Of a stretch of 64,000 nucleotides of DNA, positions 10,108-19,680 are shown piece after piece. Positions within the stretch are counted from its first letter, which is position 1. Every line of letters begins with the position of its first letter. The position numbers and the translations under genes were made by a program. The stretch spans positions 1,041,140 through 1,105,139 of the forward strand of contig NZ_JH815225.1 in assembly GCF_000238095.2 (NCBI RefSeq). Direction: 5' to 3'. This DNA comes from Peptoanaerobacter stomatis (GTDB lineage Bacteria > Bacillota > Clostridia > Peptostreptococcales > Filifactoraceae). The notes below the pieces were generated by a model that had not been told where the DNA came from, did no database searches, and was given only the letters and a program-made list of their open reading frames with translations.

Positions 10108-11148
10108 TTAGTGTGTACTAATCAAATATTTTCTCGTTTCTTCTTTACTTAAACTATATTTTTGTGCCTCTGATATTCTCGTCATATTCTCGTTTTGTAT
10201 CAACAGTTGTATAATAAATTTAAGAAATGTGGATATGGTATTTTGATAACTTTTCAATTTTTTTAATTGGTTGTTATATATATATCCTTGTACATTTCTA
10301 TAAGCTATTATCTTACCTTCTTCATTATTTCTAAGTAGCTTTTCAAGTTTTGTTCCCTTGAGTTTTTCCATTATTTCCTGTCCGTTTTCACTATACACAA
10401 GACTTTTTAAAAAATCGCCTTTTATATATTTACCGAATCTCAAAGTATAGTTGTATATTTCTTCGTTGGATAGGTTATAAAACCTCTTAGCTCTTATTAT
10501 CCATTGCAAGTTAATGGTATCTATAATTGCAGAATAATACGAATTTAATATTTCTTGACTTGATTTTGACAGCTTTTCTGTAGCTTTTTTCACAGCTATA
10601 AAATAAAGACTGTCCAAATTCATTTCTACGTGAAAATGGAGCCTAAGCACATCTTCATCAGTTAAAGATACCAAAGCTCTCCTATATATAGTTCCTTTAA
10701 GTATATCAAGTGCTTGATGAATACTTTCACATTTAGCCAATTTATCATAATCTACATGGTTACTGGTTTTGTACATCAAGGTTTCTTTAGCAAGATTTAT
10801 TTTCTCATTTTCTACTATACTTCTTAAAATTATTTTGATGTCTTCAAACTCATATCTTGTAAGCATAGCCTCTACAAGCATCTTATCTTCACCGAAAAGA
10901 AAATGTTCCAATTTTCTGAATATTTCAGTTTCCGTCTTGTGTATCATAAACTCCATAGCATATCTGTTTCTCGGAGAATTTTCTTCATAGTCTTGGATTT
11001 GATCTTTGTATATAGGATTGTTTTTCAAATAATTTATGACATCTTCTCTTTTCGAAAAAGATAAAAGCTTGTTGTAATCATCATCGTTAAAAATCCCTTT
11101 TTTTAAAACGCCAATCTTGGCATTTACAGCATGAAAATTATTGCCCAT
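10108..11148 (-). CDS. atpC: V-type ATPase subunit C (d-type, central stalk adaptor)
   Basis: A 346-residue almost all-helical adaptor linking the D/F stalk to the K ring. The N-terminal GNNFHAVNAKIGVLKKGIF and internal LTRYEFEDIKIILRS segments match the V-ATPase subunit C/AC39 family. Its start overlaps the end of the upstream coiled-coil gene by 11 bases, indicating translational coupling. Confidence 0.92.
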   Translation of the reverse strand: MGNNFHAVNAKIGVLKKGIFNDDDYNKLLSFSKREDVINYLKNNPIYKDQIQDYEENSPRNRYAMEFMIHKTETEIFRKLEHFLFGEDKMLVEAMLTRYEFEDIKIILRSIVENEKINLAKETLMYKTSNHVDYDKLAKCESIHQALDILKGTIYRRALVSLTDEDVLRLHFHVEMNLDSLYFIAVKKATEKLSKSSQEILNSYYSAIIDTINLQWIIRAKRFYNLSNEEIYNYTLRFGKYIKGDFLKSLVYSENGQEIMEKLKGTKLEKLLRNNEEGKIIAYRNVQGYIYNNQLKKLKSYQNTISTFLKFIIQLLIQNENMTRISEAQKYSLSKEETRKYLISTH

Positions 11149-11464
11149 TCAATTCACCACTTTCTAAAAGGGATTTAGCAAAACTTTTCACTAACAAGAC
11201 TTTTTTTTGAGCAAAAATATCTTTGATTTTCTCAGATTTTTTCTTATAATCATCCAGTTGTTTAGTATCCTGAGTCTCTATATTTTTTAATCTTGAGTTT
11301 AAATTGCTTTTTTCATCAGCCAAGACATTAATGTATTCTTTATCCAATTCCTCTATCTTAGATTTTCTGTCTTGCATGAGTTGTAGCTTCTCTTTTTCTA
11401 ATGATTTTTGATATTTTTCAGCTTCTTCGTCAATATCAAAAATGTTTTTGATGAAATTTTCCAT
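11138..11464 (-). CDS. V-type ATPase G/H-type peripheral stalk subunit
   Basis: A 108-residue protein that is nearly all coiled coil (residues about 10-95, rich in E, K, D and Q). In this position, first gene of a V-ATPase operon, it is the usual partner of subunit E in the peripheral stalk. A very strong AAAGGAGGGG ribosome site precedes the ATG. The call rests on gene order and coiled-coil character more than on sequence motifs. Confidence 0.8.
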   Translation of the reverse strand: MENFIKNIFDIDEEAEKYQKSLEKEKLQLMQDRKSKIEELDKEYINVLADEKSNLNSRLKNIETQDTKQLDDYKKKSEKIKDIFAQKKVLLVKSFAKSLLESGELNGQ

Positions 11465-11963
11465 TTTTCCCCTCCTTTCAAAAATTTTTCATAAAGATGA
11501 GCAATGTATAGCAAATTGAGTTTATTATAAACATTATATATATTATAACTTATTTATCAAACAAAGTTACAATATATTTTTATTTTATTTCCAGTCCAAT
11601 TTACTATAAAAATAAATATAACAAGTAATATTATAAATACTATAATATTACATCATCCATAAAATGCCTTATACATATACCTTAAATATAAATTTTAAAA
11701 CAAATTATATTAAGTTTTTTTATCAATTGAATTAGCAAAAACAGCTTTATTCATTTAGGGTATATTTTATAAACACCCTATTTTAGATTTTTTGTATTTT
11801 TATCAAAGTTTTTATGTTGTTTCAATATTTTAAATAACAAAAGACAAGATACTTTCATAGAAAATACCTTGTCTTAATATAAATTTGATTTCTTTTATTA
11901 AATAAAAATATGGGGTTATATATCTTTTAATACTGCATTATAATTTTCAATATTATTCATAAA
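11465..11963. other. intergenic region upstream of the ATPase operon
   Basis: About 500 AT-rich bases. Several TATAAT-like hexamers lie at about 11,535-11,555 (minus strand), and the ATPase promoter is probably among them, but I cannot choose one. The right end holds the terminator of the next gene. A short 6-bp repeat (TAGGGT/ACCCTA, 11,756-11,780) is too weak to call. Confidence 0.4.
11839..11878 (-). terminator. terminator of the short-chain dehydrogenase gene
   Basis: On the minus strand AAGACAAGGTA pairs with TATCTTGTCTT through one G-T wobble and is followed by a T-rich stretch. It lies about 86 bases beyond the dehydrogenase stop. Confidence 0.7.
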
Positions 11964-12752
11964 TTAATTAAATTTTTTATAAATTTTATAAGCCAATATA
12001 GAACTTAATTGTTTAATGTATAATCCCTCTATAATTGACAGAAGTTTCATAGTAATGCCAGGTACTATAACGGTCTTTTTCTTCAAATAACCTTTTATTG
12101 CTCTTTTAACTACAAAATTTGGACTTTTTATAAACATTTTTTTTATCATATTTTCCATTTTCGCATCCCTCTCACATATGTCAAAAAACTCCGTATTCAC
12201 AGGTCCGGGACAAAGAGCACTAACACTTATTCCTCTTTTTTTCAACTCTTTAGAAAGTGCCATTGAATAGCTTAATACAAATGCTTTTGTAGCAGAATAA
12301 ACCGCAAAATACGGTTGAGGACAAAAACCTGCAACAGATGCAATCTGCAATATTCCACTACCTCTACTCATATAATTTGTGCATATATTTGTGAGAGAAA
12401 ACAATGCCTTACAATTAAGCAATATCATATCTTCTTGCACTTTTCTGTTCATTTCACTACTGTCACCCATTACTCCAAAACCGCTTGAATTTACGAGTAT
12501 CTTTATATTAGGCTTTTGACTTTCCAATCTATCAGATATTTTTTGCAAAGACTTTTCATCAATTAGATCTAATGACATAATCACAACATTGACACCATAA
12601 TCTTCGTATATTTCTTTGCCTAATTCAACTAATCTTTCTTTTCTTCTCGCAATCAACCATAGCTCATCTATATCAAATCCCTTAGCTATTTCAATTGCGA
12701 TACCTTTTCCAAGTCCTGAAGATGCACCTGTTACTATTCCTATATTCTTCAT
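11964..12752 (-). CDS. short-chain dehydrogenase/reductase (SDR)
   Basis: A 262-residue classical SDR with a Rossmann fold. The nucleotide-binding TGASSGLG is at residues 8-15, an NSSG variant of the NNAG motif near 88-91, the catalytic serine near 139, and YSATK with Tyr152 and Lys156. The substrate cannot be read from the sequence; family members act on alcohols, ketones, fatty acyl or sugar substrates. It is a single gene with its own terminator. Confidence 0.88.
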   Translation of the reverse strand: MKNIGIVTGASSGLGKGIAIEIAKGFDIDELWLIARRKERLVELGKEIYEDYGVNVVIMSLDLIDEKSLQKISDRLESQKPNIKILVNSSGFGVMGDSSEMNRKVQEDMILLNCKALFSLTNICTNYMSRGSGILQIASVAGFCPQPYFAVYSATKAFVLSYSMALSKELKKRGISVSALCPGPVNTEFFDICERDAKMENMIKKMFIKSPNFVVKRAIKGYLKKKTVIVPGITMKLLSIIEGLYIKQLSSILAYKIYKKFN

Positions 12753-13179
12753 AGTTCACCTCTGTTTATATAACCATTATATCATTTTATTAAAACCCCA
12801 CTTTACAATAGTCTTTATACCTAATTTTATTTATTATAAACCTAAAACTATAAAATAAAAATAATATATTTTTTATATAAGACAATAACATTGATTTTAC
12901 TCGTTTTTCTTTTATAAAAGCACATAAATAAAGTATGTTTAATATCAATCCATAAACTCTTAAGGTCCTAAATTACGCAATAAAAATATAGTATATATGT
13001 CACATTTAAAAAGCAAAAATAAATATTTATAAGATTATATTAGTTTTAGTTATCAATTATTATAATTTAAAAAAAATAAAAAATATATTTTTTGCAGATA
13101 TAAGCACAAATTATCAAGATTTTATTACACATTTATAATAACGAAATTATTTTTCAAATGAAAACTTTAACTATATTCA
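12753..13179. other. intergenic region between the divergent SDR and feoA genes
   Basis: AT-rich. A small dyad TTTTC-AAAT-GAAAA near 13,151-13,164 lies about 15 bases upstream of the feoA -35 box. It could be an operator, but it is too short to assign to Fur, DtxR or any other regulator. Confidence 0.3.
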
Positions 13180-13208
13180 TTGACAAATCAAGAATTAAAA
13201 TATATAAT
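13180..13208 (+). promoter_or_regulatory. consensus sigma-A promoter of the feo locus
   Basis: TTGACA at 13,180-13,185 and TATAAT at 13,203-13,208 with exactly 17 bases between them. It lies about 55 bases upstream of the first feoA start codon. Confidence 0.85.
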
Positions 13209-13263
13209 TAAAAATAATTCCAATAATCTTTTATATTATTATTATTTTAATTTGGAGGTATAT

Positions 13264-13482
13264 ATGCCTTTGTCTATGATGAACACAGGTGATAAATGCT
13301 TGGTGACTTTAGTGAAGGGAAATCCTGAACAGAAAAAATTTCTTGAAAATTTAGGGTTTGTTATCGGTGCACAGATAACTGTAATATCAGTAAATTCCGG
13401 TAATATGATCGTAAATATAAAAGACTCAAGAGTCGCTTTAGGTAAAGACATGACTAATAAAATTATGGTAGCGCCTGAATAG
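13264..13482 (+). CDS. feoA: FeoA-domain protein (first copy)
   Basis: A 72-residue SH3-like FeoA protein, a small cytosolic partner of the ferrous iron transporter FeoB. Features are PLSMMNTGDKCLVTLVKG at the start and FLENLGFVIGAQITVISVNSGNMIVNIKDSRVALG, the usual position of the family's L-G-F-x-x-G-x-x-I pattern. Start chosen at ATG 13,264, 5 bases after GGAGG; the frame is open back to a TTG at 13,180, but that TTG is the -35 box. A long palindrome separates it from the second copy. Confidence 0.92.
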   Translation: MPLSMMNTGDKCLVTLVKGNPEQKKFLENLGFVIGAQITVISVNSGNMIVNIKDSRVALGKDMTNKIMVAPE

Positions 13483-13519
13483 TAAAAGTGATTTTATAAC
13501 TTATAAAATCACTTTTACT
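13481..13519 (+). terminator. 19-bp perfect palindrome after the first feoA
   Basis: Arms AGTAAAAGTGATTTTATAA (13,481-13,499) and its exact complement (13,501-13,519). It begins inside the feoA stop codon region. There is no clean T-run right after it, so it may be a terminator, an attenuator or an mRNA-stabilising hairpin that sets different levels for feoA1 and feoA2-feoB. Confidence 0.6.
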
Positions 13520-13702
13520 GATTATTCACTCTCTTAATATAATTTTTATTTTTTAATGTCTTTTTAGCAAGCATTAAACTTTTTAAGTTTTTTATTTTAT
13601 AAATTATTTATTGAACTTTACTTTTTTTGATAATTTCCAATAAATAATTTGCATTGATATTTTCATCAACATAAGAAAAATGTACAGATAGGAGGTTTAG
13701 AT

Positions 13703-13921
13703 ATGACATTGGATAAAGCAAAGATAGGCAGTACTGTGAAAGTTACAAAACTTACGGGACAAGGTGCTACAAAAAAAAGAATCATGGATATGGGTATAAC
13801 TAAAGGTTGTGACATCTTTATACGCAAGGTTGCTCCATTAGGTGATCCTGTTGAAATAACTGTAAGAGGATATGAACTTACTCTTAGAAAATCGGATGCT
13901 TCTTTTATAGAGGTTGAGTAA
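13703..13921 (+). CDS. feoA: FeoA-domain protein (second copy)
   Basis: A 72-residue FeoA protein with the pattern KIGSTVKVTKLTGQGATKKR, MDMGITKGCDIFIRKVAPLGDPVEI and VRGYELTLRKSDAS. This is closer to the classical FeoA consensus than the first copy. An AGGAGG ribosome site precedes the ATG and feoB starts 66 bases downstream, so this is probably the copy that works directly with FeoB. Confidence 0.95.
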   Translation: MTLDKAKIGSTVKVTKLTGQGATKKRIMDMGITKGCDIFIRKVAPLGDPVEITVRGYELTLRKSDASFIEVE

Positions 13922-13987
13922 TTTTTAAATTTTTTTTATTATTTGTTATCATTTATTAATACTTATTTTTAACAATTAGGAGGTATT

Positions 13988-16165
13988 ATGGGTATTAATG
14001 TCGCACTTGCCGGTAACCCCAACTCAGGCAAGACTACAATATACAACATACTTACAGGCTCTGCACAATATGTAGGTAACTGGCCCGGAGTAACAGTTGA
14101 AAAAAAAGCAGGGGCTTATAGAAAAAACAAGGAAGTAAACATAGTTGACCTTCCCGGAATTTATTCACTTTCTCCATATACACTTGAAGAAGTTGTATCA
14201 AGAGATTTCCTCATAAATGAAAAACCTGATGTAATACTTAATATGGTTGACGCATCAAATATTGAAAGAAACTTATATCTTACAACTCAACTGTTGGAAC
14301 TTAACATCCCGGTTGTAATAGCTCTTAACATGATAGATGTTGTAAACAAAAGAGGCGACAAGATAAATGTTTCAGAGATTGAAAAATCATTCGGATGTAA
14401 GGTTATTGAAATATCGGCTCTTAAGAACACAGGTATCGACAATCTTATGAATGAAGTAATATCAATAGGCAATTCAAAAAAATCTCATCAAGATGTGATA
14501 TTTAGATTTTCTAATGATGTTGAACAAGCAATATCAACAATAGAACACTGTTCTTCGCTTTCTACCGTTTCCAACAAGAGATGGACTGCTATAAAACTGT
14601 TTGAAAGAGATGAAAAAGTAGTAGAACATTTCAGTTTTTCAGGAGACGATAGAAATATAATTGAAGAGGCTATAGAAAAAGTAGAAAAATCTATGGATGA
14701 TGATTCAGAAAGTATAATAACAAATGAAAGATATAGTGTAATAGCTTCTATAATATCTACTGCTGTACAAAAAGTAAAATCCGATATGAGTCCATCTGAT
14801 AAAATAGACTCTATAGTAACTAACAGAATACTTGCTTTACCTATATTTATTGCTGTTATGTGGGCAGTGTACTATCTGTCCGTAAGTACAATAGGTACTA
14901 TGGGTTCTGACTATATAAATGAAACTGTATTTGGAGATGAAGGGTTTGTAACTGCATTCTTCTCAAACTTATTAGAACAAAATAACGTTAATGAAGTTTT
15001 ATCAGGACTTATAATGGATGGTATAGTAGGTGGAGTTGGTGCCGTTCTCGGTTTCTTACCGCTTATAATTGTACTTTATCTATGCCTTGGTGTTCTTGAA
15101 GATATAGGATATATGTCAAGAGTTGCTTTCGTAATGGATAGAATATTTAGAAAATTCGGTCTTTCCGGTAAATCATTCATACCGTTTTTGATAGGTACAG
15201 GCTGTTCCGTTCCAGGTATAATGGGTTCAAGAACTATAGAAAACGAAAAAGACAGAAGAATGACTGTAATAATAACTTCATTTATGCCTTGCGGTGCAAA
15301 AGCTCCTATAATAGCACTTATAGCTGCTGCAGCTTTTGACGGTGCCGCTTGGGTTGGACCGATGACATATGTACTTGGTATAATTGCTATTATAATATCA
15401 GGTATAATCCTTAAAAAAACAAAAATGTTCTCAGGAGACCCCGCACCATTTGTTATGGAGCTCCCACAATACCATACACCTGCTTGGAAAAATGTACTAT
15501 TACATGTATGGGAAAGAACAAAATCATATGCGACTAAAGCCGGTACAATAATATTAGCATCATCAATCATATTATGGTTCTTGATGAACTTTACTCCATC
15601 ATTCGAATTCATATCATTTAAAGATGATACATCAGGCTCAATACTTGCTATAATAGGTACTGCAATAGCACCGATATTTGCTCCGCTCGGATTTGGTAAC
15701 TGGATGGCTACAGTCGCTACATTTACAGGTCTTATCGCAAAAGAAAATGTAATATCAACTATGGGTGTTATATCTCAAATGGAAGTAGATCCAGAAACAG
15801 TAGCTGAAAATGCTCAATTCGTAGGACTTGCATCTAAGATGTTCGAAAATGGTGCTATCGGGGCATTCTCATTCATGTTATTCAACTTGTTCTGCATACC
15901 TTGCTTTGCAGCAGTAGGTGCAATAAAACGTGAAATGAACAGCCCAAAATGGACAGGATTTGCACTTTTCTACCAAACAGTATTCGCTTATGTAGTAGCA
16001 TTTATAACTTATCAGTTAGGTATAGTATTATTGGCAGGTCAAGGTTTCACAGTAGGCACAATAATAGCCGTAATACTTTTAATAGTAAGTTTATATTTAC
16101 TATTTAGAACTTACAAGGTTGACGACGGCGAAAGAATAACAAATCTTAACACTGTTAAAATGTAA
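13988..16165 (+). CDS. feoB: ferrous iron transporter FeoB
   Basis: A 725-residue inner-membrane Fe(II) transporter with an N-terminal GTPase. G1 is GNPNSGKT (9-16), G2 NWPGVTVEKK, G3 DLPG (54-57) and G4 NMID (114-117). A helical regulatory domain follows to about residue 270. The C-terminal membrane part holds two Gate-type repeats with LIGTGCSVPGIMGSRT and FMPCGAKAPI, whose conserved cysteines lie in the iron path. It is co-directional with two feoA copies; the Cys-rich partner lies about 12 kb away. Confidence 0.98.
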   Translation: MGINVALAGNPNSGKTTIYNILTGSAQYVGNWPGVTVEKKAGAYRKNKEVNIVDLPGIYSLSPYTLEEVVSRDFLINEKPDVILNMVDASNIERNLYLTTQLLELNIPVVIALNMIDVVNKRGDKINVSEIEKSFGCKVIEISALKNTGIDNLMNEVISIGNSKKSHQDVIFRFSNDVEQAISTIEHCSSLSTVSNKRWTAIKLFERDEKVVEHFSFSGDDRNIIEEAIEKVEKSMDDDSESIITNERYSVIASIISTAVQKVKSDMSPSDKIDSIVTNRILALPIFIAVMWAVYYLSVSTIGTMGSDYINETVFGDEGFVTAFFSNLLEQNNVNEVLSGLIMDGIVGGVGAVLGFLPLIIVLYLCLGVLEDIGYMSRVAFVMDRIFRKFGLSGKSFIPFLIGTGCSVPGIMGSRTIENEKDRRMTVIITSFMPCGAKAPIIALIAAAAFDGAAWVGPMTYVLGIIAIIISGIILKKTKMFSGDPAPFVMELPQYHTPAWKNVLLHVWERTKSYATKAGTIILASSIILWFLMNFTPSFEFISFKDDTSGSILAIIGTAIAPIFAPLGFGNWMATVATFTGLIAKENVISTMGVISQMEVDPETVAENAQFVGLASKMFENGAIGAFSFMLFNLFCIPCFAAVGAIKREMNSPKWTGFALFYQTVFAYVVAFITYQLGIVLLAGQGFTVGTIIAVILLIVSLYLLFRTYKVDDGERITNLNTVKM

Positions 16166-16176
16166 TTATATGTATA

Positions 16177-16211
16177 TAAAAAAGAACTCTTTTAAAAAGA
16201 GTTCTTTTTTT
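16177..16211. terminator. intrinsic terminator after feoB
   Basis: Hairpin AAAAAAGAACTCTTT / AAAGAGTTCTTTTTTT directly after feoB. The T-run is strong on the plus strand and acceptable on the minus strand, so it may also stop read-through from the convergent sugar kinase. Confidence 0.9.
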
Positions 16212-16376
16212 GAGAATTTACAAAATTTTTTTATTGTAGATTTATACTAATTTCTAATACTATTTTATAATAAAATTATGGATAACTTATATTAAGCATT
16301 AATTATTTATTTTAATTATATACTTAAAATATTTATATTTTTTAATATAATGCTCAAATTATTTTAATTCCGTTAT

Positions 16377-17336
16377 CTAATCTATTATAAAATTTAAAGC
16401 TTCATCTTTTGTAGGTAACGAATCCATTGCGCCTTTTTTAGTAGATACCAAAGCACCTACTTTATTTGCAAAATTCAATATTTCATCTAACTCACTTTTA
16501 CTCAAATCATCCGGTTTTTTGCCTATAATATCAAGCATATGAAGTACAGCTCCTACAAACGAATCCCCTGCACCTGTCGTGTCAATAGGAACTATAGAAA
16601 TACCGTCAGTGTGCAAATATTTACTGCCAAAGTATGCGCTTGCTCCATTTTTTCCAAGTGTCAATATTATATTTTTAACTCCCAGACTTTTCAAAAAGTC
16701 TATACCTGAATCTATATCAGCTTTTCCTGTTATAAATTCTATTTCATCATCAGATATTTTTAATATATCTGCATATTTCATAAAATACAATACAGTTTCT
16801 CTATATAAGTTCATATCATTCCATAAATTTTTTCTTATATTCGGGTCAAAAAGTATTGTAGCATTTGATGATTTCGCTTTTTTAAGCAGATACTCCGTAG
16901 CATCTTTGACAGGATATGGAACTAAATCAACTGAGCAGAAACTTATATAATCATCGCTTCTAAATTCTATATTTTTAACATTTTCTACAGATAAAAATAA
17001 GTCTGCACTCGGATCTCTATAAAAACTGAAATCTCTACTGCCATCTTTTCCAAGCGATACAAACGCCAATGCTGTCTTAGCTTTAGAAGTCTTATAAGTA
17101 TAAGCTGTATCAACACCATATTTATTCAAAGTATCAAGCAAAAAGTTTCCAAAAGAATCTTCTCCGAGCATACCTATAAAATATGATTTACTCCCTAATT
17201 TAGATGCTGTAACCGCAACGTTTGCAGGTGCTCCACCAGGCATTTTTGCAAAACTTTCTACTTCTTTTAGCGAATCTTTTATTTCAAGCGGAATAAAATC
17301 AATAAGTGCTTCACCTGTTGTAAAAACTCTTCCCAT
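16377..17336 (-). CDS. PfkB-family carbohydrate kinase, probable fructokinase
   Basis: A 319-residue ribokinase/PfkB-fold sugar kinase. Signature 1 includes GGAPANVAVTASKLG, and signature 2 is DTTGAGDSFVGA (252-263) with the catalytic Asp258. The start GEALIDFIP and the length fit the ScrK-type fructokinase branch, which phosphorylates fructose at C6. It is a lone gene with no adjacent sugar transporter, so the substrate is inferred from the family. Confidence 0.85.
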   Translation of the reverse strand: MGRVFTTGEALIDFIPLEIKDSLKEVESFAKMPGGAPANVAVTASKLGSKSYFIGMLGEDSFGNFLLDTLNKYGVDTAYTYKTSKAKTALAFVSLGKDGSRDFSFYRDPSADLFLSVENVKNIEFRSDDYISFCSVDLVPYPVKDATEYLLKKAKSSNATILFDPNIRKNLWNDMNLYRETVLYFMKYADILKISDDEIEFITGKADIDSGIDFLKSLGVKNIILTLGKNGASAYFGSKYLHTDGISIVPIDTTGAGDSFVGAVLHMLDIIGKKPDDLSKSELDEILNFANKVGALVSTKKGAMDSLPTKDEALNFIID

Positions 17337-17711
17337 ACCGTTTCCCCTTATCGGTTTTAATTTATAGTTTATATAAACTTTTGAATTATTTATATACTGT
17401 TATCTTATATAATTATTCATTTATATAAATTTCAATGCCGAATTTAAAGAAAATTTCTTCTTATTTTTTTAAACGAATGCTTAAAACTTAAAATATATTG
17501 ATTGGTTTATAAAAAAATTTTCTAATATATTCTATTTATGAAGAATTTTTTTATACTCGTTTTAAAATAAATTTTTATTTTCCTTTTTTTAATATGCTCA
17601 TTATAACAATTTTATATCTTAATAAAATTATATCACACTATAATTAAATATAAAAGATTATTATAATTATTTAAGTATATTTTGATATAAAAATATACTC
17701 TTAAAATATGA
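17337..17711. other. AT-rich intergenic stretch
   Basis: About 375 bases between the sugar kinase and the uracil-DNA-glycosylase-fold gene. I see no open frame, hairpin or clear promoter. Confidence 0.4.
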
Positions 17712-18341
17712 TTAGTTAAGTATTCTCTTAACTATTTCTTGAAGCTTTGGAACAACTTCATTTTCAAACCATGGATTTTTTGCTTGCCAGCGAAAATTTA
17801 ACGGACTTGGATGAACGATAGGGAAATATTCCGGCAAGTAGTCTTTATAATGTTTTACAGTTTCTGTAAGATTGTTTTTTGCTTTATTTTTTAAATAATA
17901 AAAAATAGAATACTTCCCTATCAGAATTGTAAGTTTTATATTAGGCATCATTCTAATGATATCTTGGTGATATTCTTGTGCTATAAAAGCTCGTGGTGGA
18001 AGATCACCCGTTTTGGCTTTTCCCGGATAATAAAAATCCATAGGCATAATAGCTATGTCTTTGGAATAAAAAATCTCTTTATTAATGCCGAGCCAGGATA
18101 TAAGTTTATCTCCTGATTTATCATTAAAAGGAATGAGTGTTTCTTCTACTTTTTTACCCGGAGCTTGACCTATAATTAAAATTTTAGCTCCGGAATCAAT
18201 TTGAAGAATAGGCGGTATAGCATTTTGGCTAAATTTTTTATTTCTTTCATCTTTTTTTAATTTTTCTATTATTTCTTCAAGTGAAGTGTTTTTATTATCA
18301 CAATTTTCTTTAATATTTATAATTGTATCAGCTTTCTTCAA
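17712..18341 (-). CDS. uracil-DNA-glycosylase family protein
   Basis: A 209-residue protein of the UDG superfamily, which removes uracil or other deaminated bases from DNA. Motif 1 reads IIGQAPGKKVEETLIPFND, the active-site loop, and the C-terminal IVHPSPLNFRW is the conserved HPSPxN loop. It starts at TTG 18,341, 8 bases after AAAGGAG. The exact UDG family and substrate are not settled; it is shorter than FeS-type family 4 enzymes and I do not see their four-cysteine set. Confidence 0.8.
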   Translation of the reverse strand: MKKADTIINIKENCDNKNTSLEEIIEKLKKDERNKKFSQNAIPPILQIDSGAKILIIGQAPGKKVEETLIPFNDKSGDKLISWLGINKEIFYSKDIAIMPMDFYYPGKAKTGDLPPRAFIAQEYHQDIIRMMPNIKLTILIGKYSIFYYLKNKAKNNLTETVKHYKDYLPEYFPIVHPSPLNFRWQAKNPWFENEVVPKLQEIVKRILN

Positions 18342-18501
18342 TTATATATTCTCCTTTAATAAAAAATTTATATTTATTTATACCATTCATCATTTAAAAA
18401 ATACCATATAGTTTTGATTTATATTTAATATTTTTGTCATAAGCATATTTAATTACTATATATAAATTGTAACACAAAATAATAGCTCATAAAATATAAA
18501 A

Positions 18502-18530
18502 GATGAACAGCTTTTAAAAAGTTGTTCATC
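18502..18530 (-). terminator. terminator of the metal ABC transporter operon
   Basis: GATGAACAGCTTT pairs with AAAGTTGTTCATC through one wobble and is followed on the minus strand by a T-rich tail, 80 bases after the last transporter gene. Confidence 0.7.
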
Positions 18531-18609
18531 AAATAAATAATTACTATTTCAGTCTTTCTATGGTATTTTTTCGGATAATTAGAAGTTTAATCAAACTTAC
18601 AGAGATGTA

Positions 18610-19680
18610 TCATGCTCTTAGCATATTTTCTACATATTTTATTCCATTTTTTGTAAGAATATACATATCATCGTTTTTTTCAACAAGATTCTCATTTATA
18701 AGATAATCTATATTTTCATTTGTCTTTTGTTTATCCCAATTCAAATGTGAATCTATGCTGTTTATTCCTGTTTCTATAAGATTGTTTTTATGTCTGTATA
18801 GATGTATCAATATTAAGTCATAGTTGAGTTGTTTTTTGATATTTATATTGTTTCTTGATTTTACTATTATACCGTTTCTTCCAAATACAATTACCATTAA
18901 ACAAGTAATCATACCTACAAAACTGCACATACCTGCCACCGACATATTAAAACTGATTGCCAATATAAAACCTATACTTACATTTATTACACTGAATAAC
19001 ATACTCAGCAATATCATCTGTTTCAAGCTCTTGGCTATCAAAAATGCACTCGCTGACGGTGCAATAAAAAGTGATATGACAAGTATTGCACCTGCTGTAT
19101 TAAACGCAGCCACGCTTGTCACAGATGTAAGTGTCATAAGAGAATAAAACAACGCATTTATCTTGATAGATTGCATAAACGCATAGTCTTTGTCAAAAGA
19201 TAATATTTTAAGCGCCCTGTAAAAAACTATTACAAATACAGAATTTATTATAAATAGTCCAAGCATCACTACAAAATCTCTCGGAAGATTGAACATTCTT
19301 TTAAACGGCGCCAACAACACCTCTCCCATAAGCACTATATCAACATCTAAATGTACGTTTCTGAAAAATTTACTTATTATTATAACTGCTATTGAAAAAA
19401 ATAACGGAAATATTATACCAAGTGCATCATCGTTTTTTACAAGCCCTTTTTGAGATAATTTTTCCACAACCCATACAGTAAGGACTCCAAAAAAACCTGC
19501 TCCTATTATAAGATATATAGAATCCAAGTCTTTTACTATTATAAATGCTAATACTATGCCAAGCAGCACGCTATGTGATAAAGCATCACACACCATGGAT
19601 AAATTTCTAAGTAGCAAAAATGAGCCGAGTAAACTGCAAGTAACAGCCGTAATAACAAGTGTCATAAATACTTCTATCAT
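18610..19680 (-). CDS. metal ABC transporter permease with C-terminal winged-helix domain
   Basis: A 356-residue protein. Residues 1-275 are an ABC-3 family permease with about eight membrane helices and the VCDALSHSVLLGIVLAF loop typical of zinc/manganese importers. Residues about 280-356 form a soluble winged-helix-like tail (LIHLYRHKN...IDYLINENLVEK...YILTKNGIKYVENML). This matches TroD/MntD-type permeases that carry a DtxR-like extension. It overlaps the other permease gene by 4 bases. The tail may sense metal or nucleotide state, which is inferred. Confidence 0.88.
   Translation of the reverse strand: MIEVFMTLVITAVTCSLLGSFLLLRNLSMVCDALSHSVLLGIVLAFIIVKDLDSIYLIIGAGFFGVLTVWVVEKLSQKGLVKNDDALGIIFPLFFSIAVIIISKFFRNVHLDVDIVLMGEVLLAPFKRMFNLPRDFVVMLGLFIINSVFVIVFYRALKILSFDKDYAFMQSIKINALFYSLMTLTSVTSVAAFNTAGAILVISLFIAPSASAFLIAKSLKQMILLSMLFSVINVSIGFILAISFNMSVAGMCSFVGMITCLMVIVFGRNGIIVKSRNNINIKKQLNYDLILIHLYRHKNNLIETGINSIDSHLNWDKQKTNENIDYLINENLVEKNDDMYILTKNGIKYVENMLRA

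Noticed and set aside
11756-11780. Short inverted repeat TAGGGT/ACCCTA as a terminator
   Set aside because: Only six pairs, a long AT loop, and no plus-strand gene upstream that it could end.
13180-13263. An extended start for the first FeoA from TTG at 13,180
   Set aside because: The TTG is the -35 box of a perfect 17-spaced promoter and the true start has GGAGG 5 bases upstream.
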